Positions 1 through 7,059 of a DNA stretch of 64,000 bases are shown one piece after another. The notes below the pieces were generated by a model. That model did not search any database. It had not been told where the DNA came from and was given only the letters and a program-made list of their open reading frames with translations. The translations under genes and the position numbers were made by a program. This DNA is from Dyella sp. C9. GTDB lineage: Bacteria > Pseudomonadota > Gammaproteobacteria > Xanthomonadales > Rhodanobacteraceae. The stretch's first letter is position 1; each line of letters starts with the position of its first letter. The stretch is from positions 248,001 through 312,000 of the forward strand of contig NZ_QIRF01000002.1 of NCBI RefSeq assembly GCF_003332825.1, written 5' to 3'.

Positions 1-1
1 G

Positions 2-1000
2 ACCACGACTCACGCCGACACCCGCCGTACCGCCGACTTTGCCGCCGTCAAGCAGCTTGCCGCCGGTGACATGCAGCGGGTCGACGCCCTGATCCGCACC
101 CGCCTGTCTTCCAACGTGGTGCTGATCAACCAGATCGCCGACCACATCATCGCCGGCGGCGGCAAGCGCCTGCGCCCGATGCTGCACGTGCTGGCGGCCA
201 ATGCGGCCGGCTACCACGGCGAGCACCACATCAAGCTGGCCGCGGTGATCGAGTTCATCCACACCTCCACCCTGCTGCACGATGACGTGGTGGACGAGTC
301 GGACCTGCGGCGCGGCCGCAAGACCGCCAACGCGCTGTGGGGCAACGCCGCCAGCGTGCTGGTGGGCGACTTCCTGTACTCCCGTTCGTTCCAGATGATG
401 GTCGAGGTGGACGACATGCGCATCATGCGCATCCTCGCCGACACCACCAACACCATCGCCGAGGGCGAGGTGCTGCAGCTGCTCAACATCGGCAATGCCG
501 ACGTGGATGAAGCTGCCTACCTGGCAGTGATCGAGCGCAAGACCGCCGTGCTGTTCGCCGCCGCCACCGAACTGGGTGGCCTGCTGGGCGGGTTGCCGGC
601 CGAACAGATCGCTGCCCTGCGCCGCTACGGCATGGAACTGGGCTACGCCTTCCAGATCGCCGACGACCTGCTGGACTACGTCAGCGACGCCGGCACCCTG
701 GGCAAGAACATCGGCGACGACCTGGCCGAGGGCAAGCCCACCCTGCCGCTGATCTACGCGCTGCAGACCGTGGACGCGGACCAGAAGCAGTCGCTGCGCC
801 ACGCCATCGAGCATGGCGGGCTGGATTCGCTGGACCGCATCATCGCCGCCATCCGCGATTCCGGTGCGCTTGAACGCACGCATGAGCGCGCCGTGCGCCA
901 CGCCACCGCGGCACGTGACGCGCTGCGCATGCTGCCGGCCTCGCCGTGGCGCGAGGCGATGGAAACCTTGGCGGATTATTCGGTGCAGCGCAGCTTCTGA
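2..1000 (+). CDS. ispB: Polyprenyl (octaprenyl) diphosphate synthase, 5'-truncated
   Basis: This trans-prenyltransferase chains isopentenyl diphosphate units into the side chain of ubiquinone. The reading frame is open to the left edge, so the start lies outside the window. The first visible residues (ADFAAVKQLAAGDM) align with the usual IspB N-terminus, so only a few residues are missing and the internal ATG at 71 is not the start. Both aspartate-rich motifs are present: DDVVD with the following RRG, and DDLLD near the middle. GGGKRLRP, the diphosphate-binding region, is also intact. The gene ends just before a REP-like hairpin and faces the next gene. Family assignment is firm; the exact chain length made cannot be read from sequence. 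It fits functionally with the ubiquinone hydroxylase genes nearby. Confidence 0.93.
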   Translation, partial: TTTHADTRRTADFAAVKQLAAGDMQRVDALIRTRLSSNVVLINQIADHIIAGGGKRLRPMLHVLAANAAGYHGEHHIKLAAVIEFIHTSTLLHDDVVDESDLRRGRKTANALWGNAASVLVGDFLYSRSFQMMVEVDDMRIMRILADTTNTIAEGEVLQLLNIGNADVDEAAYLAVIERKTAVLFAAATELGGLLGGLPAEQIAALRRYGMELGYAFQIADDLLDYVSDAGTLGKNIGDDLAEGKPTLPLIYALQTVDADQKQSLRHAIEHGGLDSLDRIIAAIRDSGALERTHERAVRHATAARDALRMLPASPWREAMETLADYSVQRSF

Positions 1001-1014
1001 CTTTCCGCCAGATC

Positions 1015-1080
1015 GGGTCGCGCACAGGGTGCGCTCCTACATGACTAACGCTTTGTAGGAGCGCACCCTGTGCGCGACCC
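1015..1080. repeat. REP-like perfect inverted repeat
   Basis: Two 26-base arms (1015-1040 and 1055-1080) are exact reverse complements around a 14-base loop. The core of each arm is GTAGGAGCGCACCCTGTGCG. It lies between the 3' ends of two convergent genes, the usual place for REP elements. Related copies occur at 14219-14243, 36531-36602 and 46291-46374. It may also act as a two-way transcription stop or RNA stabiliser; that is inference. Confidence 0.85.
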
Positions 1081-1094
1081 AGCCCGCCGCTAGC

Positions 1095-1883
1095 TCAAGG
1101 CGTGCCCGAGAACGCCCCACGCAACCAGTCGTGCATCAGGCGGTAGCTGCGCTGCGCCGAACGCTCGTCGTACATGCAGCCTTCCTTGTGCTGGTCGGTT
1201 TCGGTGAAGCAATGCACCGTGTTGCCGAACACCAGGAATTCCCAGTCGGCCTTGCTGCCACGCATCTCGTCCATGAACTTGTCGGCGTCGGGCATGGTGC
1301 CCTTGTCATCGGCACCGTTCATGACCAGCACGCGTGCCTTGATCTGCCTGGCCAATGAAGGGTCGTCGGTCTGCAAGGCGCCGTGGAAAGACACCACCGC
1401 AGCCACGTCCGCGCCGCTGCGGGCCAGGTCGAGCACGGCTGAACCGCCGAAGCAGAAGCCGATCGCGGCCAGCTTGCCGAGGTCGATCGGCGCATCCTTG
1501 GCCTGCGCCTTGAGCTGATCCAACGCCAGATTGATGCGCTTGCGCATCAAGGCACGATCGCCGTACAACGGCTTCACCGCCGCCATGGCCTGGTCGTCGC
1601 TGGTCGGTCGCACCTTGGTGCCGTACATGTCGGTGACCAGGATCACGTAGTCCTTGCCGGCGATGCCCTCGGCCTTCTTGATGGCCGTGTCGTTGACGCC
1701 ATACCAGTTGGGCACCATCACCAGGCCCGGCCGCTTGGTCGCGACGGCGTCGTCGTACACCAGCACACTGTGGAAGGTGGTGCCGTCCTGGGTCCACTCC
1801 ACCGGCTTGTGCACCATCTTCGCCTGGGCAGCGAAGGCGGCTCCGAACAGCAACAGCGCAGTACAAAGTCGGGCGATACGCAT
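1095..1883 (-). CDS. Exported dienelactone hydrolase family protein
   Basis: This 262-residue alpha/beta hydrolase has an N-terminal signal peptide of about 21 residues ending at AQA, so it is probably periplasmic. The start at 1883 was chosen because it begins the signal peptide and is preceded by AAGGAG; the frame stays open further upstream but overlaps the next gene. The nucleophile elbow GFCFGG carries Cys144. With Asp192 and His224 it gives the Cys-Asp-His triad and spacing typical of dienelactone hydrolases. The substrate is unknown: exported members are not usually tied to aromatic degradation and no such genes are nearby. It lies directly downstream of the ubiquinone hydroxylase pair on the same strand and may share their transcript. 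Confidence 0.85.
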   Translation of the reverse strand: MRIARLCTALLLFGAAFAAQAKMVHKPVEWTQDGTTFHSVLVYDDAVATKRPGLVMVPNWYGVNDTAIKKAEGIAGKDYVILVTDMYGTKVRPTSDDQAMAAVKPLYGDRALMRKRINLALDQLKAQAKDAPIDLGKLAAIGFCFGGSAVLDLARSGADVAAVVSFHGALQTDDPSLARQIKARVLVMNGADDKGTMPDADKFMDEMRGSKADWEFLVFGNTVHCFTETDQHKEGCMYDERSAQRSYRLMHDWLRGAFSGTP

Positions 1884-1917
1884 GACCTTCACTCCTTGGA
1901 CGATGGGGATGGCGGGC

Positions 1918-3135
1918 TCACAAGCCGGCAGCGTGCTCGGCCAGCTTGCGCTTGATCGGTGACAGGCGATCGATGAGGCGCACGCCCAGGCCGCGCGCCG
2001 CCACCAGCGGCGCAGCGCGCCAACCGTAGATGCGCGCCAGTGCATCGAAGCCCAATGCATCCAGCGAATCGGCGCTGCGACGGCGGCGCGCATAGCGGCG
2101 CAGCACATGCGGCGCAGCCAGGTCGTGCCCGGCTTCGCGGGCAGCGACCAGGGTATCGCGCAGCTCGGTCACGTCGCGCAGACCCAGGTTCACGCCTTGC
2201 CCCGCCAGCGGGTGCACCGTGTGCGCGGCATCGCCCAGCAACACGAAGCGCTCTGCCTGATAGGCCTCGGCCAGTTGCAGCCTGAGCGGGAACGCCGCGC
2301 GCGCCGTGGTGCCGGTGATGCAACCGAGGCGGAAATCGCTGGCGACACCCAGTTCGTTGAGGAACGACCGCTCGTCGAGCGAGAGCACGCGTTGTGCTTC
2401 ATCCTCCGGCAACGACCACACGATGGAGCTGCGCCCGTCCGCCAGCGGCAGCAGGGCCAGCGGACCGGTGTCAAGAAATCGCTGCCACGCCGTGCCCTGG
2501 TGCGGCCGCTCCGTGCTGACATGCGCCACCACGCCACGCTGCGCGTAATCGCGGCCACGCGTGTCGATGCCGGCGCGGGCCCGCAACGGCGATCCGGCAC
2601 CGTCGGCCGCCACCAGCAGGCGTGCGGACAGCGCGTCCGCACCCGCCAGCGTCAGCTGCACGCGATCGTCCAGCACCTCATAACCTTCCACCTGCGCCGG
2701 GCAGATACGGCGCACGCCGGCACCGTCGAGCGCCTCCCACAGGCGCCACTGCACCAGGCTGTTCTCCACGATGTAGCCGAGCAGGTCGCGCCCCTCGGTG
2801 GCTGCATCGAAATGGATGGTGGCACCGGTGGCGGCATCCCACACATGCATGTGCGCGTACGGCCCCGCGCGCGAATCGCGAATGGACGCCCACACGCCCA
2901 GCTCGTGCAGCAGGGCGATCGAAGAAGGCGCCAGGCCTACCACGCGAAGATCGACCTCGCTGTCCACGGACCAGCGCGCCGGCTCGCGCGCCTCGATCAG
3001 CGCCGTGGCAAAACCGGCCCTGGCCAGCGTCAGCGCCGTGGCTGCGCCGACCATGCCGCCCCCCACCACCGCGACATCCAGCGCGGGACCGCGACGGCGA
3101 CTAGCTTCGCTACGACTCGGCAGCGTGCTGTTCAT
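1918..3135 (-). CDS. ubiI: UbiI/VisC-type FAD-dependent ubiquinone hydroxylase
   Basis: This 405-residue flavoprotein monooxygenase belongs to the UbiH/UbiI/UbiF family, which hydroxylates the ring of ubiquinone intermediates. The dinucleotide-binding motif GGGMVG is at residues 25-30. The second FAD motif, LLGDAAHTVHPLAGQG followed by LGLRD, is near residue 310. Its start overlaps the stop of the upstream ubiH by four bases (ATGA), so the two are translationally coupled. Which ring position it hydroxylates cannot be settled from sequence; C5 (UbiI) is the likely one because the neighbour is a clear UbiH. The symbol is therefore tentative; UbiF- or UbiM-like activity is the alternative. Confidence 0.82.
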   Translation of the reverse strand: MNSTLPSRSEASRRRGPALDVAVVGGGMVGAATALTLARAGFATALIEAREPARWSVDSEVDLRVVGLAPSSIALLHELGVWASIRDSRAGPYAHMHVWDAATGATIHFDAATEGRDLLGYIVENSLVQWRLWEALDGAGVRRICPAQVEGYEVLDDRVQLTLAGADALSARLLVAADGAGSPLRARAGIDTRGRDYAQRGVVAHVSTERPHQGTAWQRFLDTGPLALLPLADGRSSIVWSLPEDEAQRVLSLDERSFLNELGVASDFRLGCITGTTARAAFPLRLQLAEAYQAERFVLLGDAAHTVHPLAGQGVNLGLRDVTELRDTLVAAREAGHDLAAPHVLRRYARRRRSADSLDALGFDALARIYGWRAAPLVAARGLGVRLIDRLSPIKRKLAEHAAGL

Positions 3136-4367
3136 GGCAGGCGCTCCAGCACGGCGCGCGGCGGCTCGCCGCGAAAACCCATGCCGCGCCGTGCCAGCAG
3201 GCGCTGCAATGGCGGCACGCGATCAAACGCCAGCATGGCCAGCGAGCGCAGCGGCGCCAGCAGCGGCTGCGGCAGGCAGGCCAGCTGGATCAGCCCGTGG
3301 CTCATCGCCATGGTGCCTTCACGATCGGCGGCGCGACGCTCAGCGTAGCGCGCCAGCATGGCTTCATCGCCCGGGTCCGCGGTCTCGGCCGCGAGTTCGG
3401 CCAGGGTCAGCGCATCGCGCAAGCCCAGGTTGAAGCCCTGGGCGCCAATCGGGTGGATGGTTTGCGCCGCGTTGCCCACCAGTACGGCACGCGCGGCCAC
3501 CAGCGCCTCGGCGGCCACGCGCTGGATCGGATACGGATGCCGCTTGCCCGGACGACTCAGGCGACCGAGGCGCCAGCCGAAGCGTTCCTGCGCCATCGTG
3601 ATGAACGCCGCATCGTCGAGCGCAGCCACGGCATCGGCCTCCTCGCGCGGCACGGTGAGCACCAAGCCGCAGCGACGGCCGGCCAGCGGCAAAACCGCCA
3701 CCGGCCCGCTGTCGGCAAAGCGCTCATAAGCGCGGCCGGCGTGATCGCGCTCCGGCGTCACCGTGCACACGAACAGGGTTTGCCCGTAGTCGTAGCGCTC
3801 GTTGGCGATGCCCAACTGCTCACGCACGAACGAGGTGGTGCCATCGGCACCAACCAGCAACGGGGTATCGATGCTGAGCGGGCCATCGACGGTCTCGACA
3901 TGGGCCCTCCAACCTGCGGCCAGCGGTTCCAGCCGCGTCAGGCGGGCCGGCGCGAGCCGGCGCAGGCGCGTGCATTCATCCAGGCGGCGTAGCAGGGCCG
4001 CGCCCAGCTCGCGTGCCGGCAAGGTCCAACCCAGCGCATCCACGCCATGCCGCCGGGCATCGAGTTGCACGCTGCCGAACTCGCCGGCGCGCGTGACGTG
4101 GATGTGACGAATCGGCGTGGCCTGCGCCGCCGCATGCTTCCACACGCCGATCGCGTCGAGCCCGTTGACGGTGGCACGCGCCAGCGCCAGGTTGCGTTCG
4201 TCGTAGCTCGGCTGGTCGCCCACGCGAGGCGGCGCCGCCTCGACCATCACGGCATCGATGCCGGCAGCGTCGAGCGCAATGGCCAGGCTGGCGCCGACCA
4301 GGCCGCCACCAATGATCATCACCGGCTGACGAGGAGGGCCGCCGGCGGAAAGACTTGAGGTCATCAT
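3132..4367 (-). CDS. ubiH: 2-octaprenyl-6-methoxyphenol hydroxylase
   Basis: UbiH is an FAD monooxygenase of aerobic ubiquinone synthesis, acting in the cytoplasmic Ubi complex. The 411-residue protein shows GGGLVG at residues 20-25, the early UbiH signature DERNLAL, and the second FAD motif VGNAAQTIHPIGAQG followed by NLGLRD near residue 300. The start codon is one of two adjacent ATGs (4367 or 4364). A TATCAT box at 4376-4381 sits only 8 bases before the first ATG and there is no clear Shine-Dalgarno, so the message may be leaderless. It is the first gene of the ubiH-ubiI pair. The gene is divergent from the cobalamin genes, with about 90 bp between them. Confidence 0.9.
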   Translation of the reverse strand: MMTSSLSAGGPPRQPVMIIGGGLVGASLAIALDAAGIDAVMVEAAPPRVGDQPSYDERNLALARATVNGLDAIGVWKHAAAQATPIRHIHVTRAGEFGSVQLDARRHGVDALGWTLPARELGAALLRRLDECTRLRRLAPARLTRLEPLAAGWRAHVETVDGPLSIDTPLLVGADGTTSFVREQLGIANERYDYGQTLFVCTVTPERDHAGRAYERFADSGPVAVLPLAGRRCGLVLTVPREEADAVAALDDAAFITMAQERFGWRLGRLSRPGKRHPYPIQRVAAEALVAARAVLVGNAAQTIHPIGAQGFNLGLRDALTLAELAAETADPGDEAMLARYAERRAADREGTMAMSHGLIQLACLPQPLLAPLRSLAMLAFDRVPPLQRLLARRGMGFRGEPPRAVLERLP

Positions 4368-4460
4368 GGGGCCGCATGATACGCGCTGTCAGAGGCCAGG
4401 CCCCAGCCAGTTGGGCTAGACTTCAGGTCTGCACTTGGCGCAACCCCCTTGGAGCTTCTC

Positions 4461-5066
4461 ATGGCTACGACACGAAACCAGCGGATCGGCATCTTCCTGG
4501 CGCTTGCGCTGGTGATGGCGGCCACACGCATCCATCTGTCGCTGTTCCACCATGACGTCTGGGATGCCTCCTGGGCGATCTTCTTCCTGGCCGGCTTCTG
4601 GCTGCGCGGATCCGCCCGCTGGGCGTTCCCGCTGCTGATGGCCGAGGCTGTGCTGGTCGACTTCGTGGTGATCAGCAGCCAGGGCATCAATTTCTGGGAG
4701 CACTACTGCGTGTCGGCGGCCTACTGGTTCCTGGTGCCGTCGTACCTCAGCCTGTGGCTGGGTGGCAGCTGGCTCGCCGGCCGCAAGCCCGGCCTCAATC
4801 TGCGCGGTGCGGTCCTTGCGGCCGGCGCGGTGCTGGCCAGCTGGGCGGCCTGCTACGTGATCTCCAACGGCAGCTTCTACTGGCTTAGCAACAGCGTGCC
4901 GCAGCCGCGCAGCGTGGGCGCCTGGGTTGCCAACATGGGGGACTGGTACCTGTTCTTCCTTGAGGCCACCGTGCTCTACATCGTGCTCGGCCTGGTGGTT
5001 CATGCGCTGGCCGTGCAGCTCTCGCGCACGCTGGGCCACGCCGACCACTCCAAGCTGACGCACTGA
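4461..5066 (+). CDS. btuM: BtuM-like cobalamin transporter, inner membrane
   Basis: This 201-residue, strongly hydrophobic protein has about six membrane segments. I assign it to the BtuM family of small vitamin B12 transporters, solitary proteins related to ECF S-components. Support: it is immediately followed by a cobalamin adenosyltransferase; its length fits; and it has the pattern of His30/31, Asp67, Cys83 and Tyr88. From memory, the Thiobacillus denitrificans protein uses a cobalt-binding cysteine near residue 80 with a tyrosine five residues later, as here. The ATG at 4461 is preceded by GGAG at 4451-4454; an upstream TTG at 4449 lacks a ribosome site. No cobalamin riboswitch was recognised in the roughly 90 bp upstream. 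Without the neighbour it would be called a hypothetical membrane protein. Confidence 0.7.
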   Translation: MATTRNQRIGIFLALALVMAATRIHLSLFHHDVWDASWAIFFLAGFWLRGSARWAFPLLMAEAVLVDFVVISSQGINFWEHYCVSAAYWFLVPSYLSLWLGGSWLAGRKPGLNLRGAVLAAGAVLASWAACYVISNGSFYWLSNSVPQPRSVGAWVANMGDWYLFFLEATVLYIVLGLVVHALAVQLSRTLGHADHSKLTH

Positions 5067-5074
5067 GCCGGCGC

Positions 5075-5638
5075 GTGGGTAATCGCCTCTCGAAGATCTA
5101 CACCCGCACCGGCGACGACGGCAGCACCGGCCTGGGCGACGGCTCGCGCGTGGCCAAGGACTCGCTGCGCGTGTCCGCCTACGGCACCGTGGACGAGCTC
5201 AACAGCGTGGTCGGCATGGTGCTCGCTTCGGACGGCGTGAGCGACGAGGTGCGGGAAACGCTGACCCAGGTGCAGCACGACCTGTTCGACCTCGGTGGCG
5301 AACTGTGCATCCCGGGCATGGCGATGGTCGAAGACAAGGACATCGAGCGGCTGGAACAGGTGCTCGATGCCTTCAACGACCCGCTGCCGCCCTTGAAGGA
5401 CTTCATCCTGCCCGGTGGCGGCATGGCCGCCTCGTGCTGCCACCTGGCCCGCACGGTCTGCCGCCGGGCAGAGCGCGAGGTCATCGCACTGGGCCGCGCC
5501 GAGGACATCCGCCCACAGGCACAACGCTATCTCAATCGCCTGTCCGACCTGCTGTTCGTGATCGCACGCGTGCTGGCCCGGACCAGCGGCCACGGCGAAG
5601 TACTGTGGCAGCACGAGCGCCGCCGCAAGTCGAGCTGA
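5075..5638 (+). CDS. pduO: PduO-type ATP:cob(I)alamin adenosyltransferase
   Basis: This enzyme transfers the adenosyl group of ATP to cob(I)alamin, making coenzyme B12. The 187-residue protein begins with the ATP-binding motif YTRTGDDGSTGL (residues 9-20) and has the conserved arginine segment CRRAERE in the second half, both diagnostic of the PduO trimer family. The start is a GTG eight bases after the stop of the BtuM-like gene, so the two form an uptake-and-activation pair. Likely users of the cofactor, such as ribonucleotide reductase class II, methylmalonyl-CoA mutase or MetH, are not in this window. The next gene starts 10 bases downstream and probably shares the transcript. Confidence 0.93.
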   Translation: MGNRLSKIYTRTGDDGSTGLGDGSRVAKDSLRVSAYGTVDELNSVVGMVLASDGVSDEVRETLTQVQHDLFDLGGELCIPGMAMVEDKDIERLEQVLDAFNDPLPPLKDFILPGGGMAASCCHLARTVCRRAEREVIALGRAEDIRPQAQRYLNRLSDLLFVIARVLARTSGHGEVLWQHERRRKSS

Positions 5639-5648
5639 GCATCGCCAC

Positions 5649-6566
5649 GTGCTGCGCCTCTATACCCACGCCAGTTGCCTGCAGCACGAACCAGGCCCCG
5701 ACCAACCCGAATCCCCCGCCCGACTGCGCGCCGTACTGCAGGCACTGGACCACGACCGCTTCGCGACACTGGACCGCATCGAGGCCCCGCGGGCCACCCG
5801 TGAGCACTTGCTGCGGGTGCACACGCCGGCCCATGTGGACCGCATCCTCGCCACCGTTCCCGATAGCGGCACCGTCCGCCTCGACGAGGACACCGTGATG
5901 TCGCACGGCTCGGCCGAGGCCGCTTTGCGGGCGGCCGGCGCGGCAGTGGCTGCGGTCGACGCCGTGATGGGCCAGGGCGGCAAGGCGTTCTGCGCCGTGC
6001 GCCCGCCCGGACACCACGCCACGCACGACAAGGCAATGGGCTTCTGCCTGTTCAACAACGTGGCCGTGGCCGCTGCCCACGCGATCGCCGAACACGGCCT
6101 CAAGCGCGTGGCCATCGCCGATTTCGACGTGCACCACGGCAACGGCACCCAGGACATCTTCGCCAGGGAGTCCCGCGTGCTGTTCATCTCCAGCCACCAG
6201 ATGCCGCTCTACCCCGACAGCGGGCGGGAGGATGAGCGTGGCGTGGGCAATATCGTCAATGCGCCCCTGTCGCCGGGCGACGGCTCCTACGAATTCCGCG
6301 AACTGTGGGACGGCGCGCTGCTGCCACGGCTGCATGCATTCAAGCCGCAGCTGCTGCTGGTGTCGGCCGGCTTCGACGCGCACCGGAACGACCCGCTGGC
6401 CGACCTGCGGCTCGGCAGCGAGGACTACGCCTGGATCACCGAGCGGCTGCGCGACATCGCCGAGGCCCATGCCCACGGACGCGTGGTATCGACCCTGGAA
6501 GGGGGCTACAACCTGCTCGCGCTGGCCACCAGCGTGGCCGCCCATGTCAGTGCGCTGATGGATTGA
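5649..6566 (+). CDS. Histone-deacetylase-family zinc hydrolase
   Basis: This 305-residue protein belongs to the arginase/deacetylase fold, in the class II HDAC-like group that includes bacterial acetylpolyamine amidohydrolases. The active site is complete: general bases His122-His123 in PPGHHA, zinc ligands Asp160, His162 (DFDVHHGNG) and Asp243 (GFDAH), and the transition-state tyrosine Tyr287 in EGGYN. It is therefore expected to remove acyl groups from small molecules or lysines. The true substrate is unknown. The GTG start at 5649 follows the pduO stop by ten bases. The gene ends four bases from the end of convergent msrB. Confidence 0.88.
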   Translation: MLRLYTHASCLQHEPGPDQPESPARLRAVLQALDHDRFATLDRIEAPRATREHLLRVHTPAHVDRILATVPDSGTVRLDEDTVMSHGSAEAALRAAGAAVAAVDAVMGQGGKAFCAVRPPGHHATHDKAMGFCLFNNVAVAAAHAIAEHGLKRVAIADFDVHHGNGTQDIFARESRVLFISSHQMPLYPDSGREDERGVGNIVNAPLSPGDGSYEFRELWDGALLPRLHAFKPQLLLVSAGFDAHRNDPLADLRLGSEDYAWITERLRDIAEAHAHGRVVSTLEGGYNLLALATSVAAHVSALMD

Positions 6567-6570
6567 CGGG

Positions 6571-6969
6571 CTAGCCCGGCATGAAATCCAGCGCTACCGA
6601 ATTGATGCAGTAGCGCAAACCGGTGGGCTTGGGGCCGTCGGGGAATACGTGCCCCAGGTGCGAATCGCAGGCCGCACAGCGCACTTCGGTGCGGTGCATG
6701 CCATGGCTCTCGTCCCGATGCAGGCTGATCGCGGTACGCGCCGTCGGCTGGAAGAAACTGGGCCAGCCCGAGCCGGAGTCGTACTTGGCTTCCGAGGCGA
6801 ACAGCCGCGTCCGGCAGGCCGCACAGACGTAGGTACCTGCGGCCTTGTGGCGATACCACTTGCCGCTGAACGGTGGCTCGGTGGCCGAGCAGCGGCATAC
6901 GGCGTACTGCTCGGGCGTAAGTTCGGCCCGCCACTGCTCGTCGGTCTTGCCGTTTTTTTGATCGGTCAC
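6571..6969 (-). CDS. msrB: Peptide-methionine (R)-S-oxide reductase
   Basis: MsrB repairs oxidised methionine by reducing the R-sulfoxide. The 132-residue protein has the catalytic RYCINSVAL motif with Cys121, and the four zinc cysteines as two CxxC pairs (Cys49/52 and Cys98/101), so it is the zinc-containing form. The start is the GTG at 6969, chosen because GAGGAGGA precedes it at good spacing and the protein begins at the normal family position; the frame is open much further upstream, but that is antisense to lptD. There is no signal peptide, so it is cytoplasmic. It is divergent from lptD. Confidence 0.93.
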   Translation of the reverse strand: MTDQKNGKTDEQWRAELTPEQYAVCRCSATEPPFSGKWYRHKAAGTYVCAACRTRLFASEAKYDSGSGWPSFFQPTARTAISLHRDESHGMHRTEVRCAACDSHLGHVFPDGPKPTGLRYCINSVALDFMPG

Positions 6970-6995
6970 GCCGAATCCTCCTCGTTTGGGTCCAT

Positions 6996-7023
6996 CCAAC
7001 TGCCGTCCATGGGGGCTTTCTGA
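6996..7023 (+). promoter_or_regulatory. Possible sigma-E-type promoter of lptD
   Basis: CCAACTG (6996-7002) and TCTGA (7019-7023) are separated by 16 bases. The sigma-E consensus is GGAACTT, about 16 bases, then TCTGA or TCAAA. The conserved AAC core and the -10 element match but the first two bases do not. lptD is sigma-E controlled in E. coli, which makes the site plausible. The predicted start of transcription is about 30 bases before the GTG. Confidence 0.35.
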
Positions 7024-7059
7024 TAGTTTTACGAGCCTCCCAGCCGACAGACTGCCATC

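Noticed and set aside
4368..4460. A cobalamin riboswitch before the BtuM-like gene
   Set aside because: The 93-bp gap is too short for the usual aptamer and no B12-box sequence is present.
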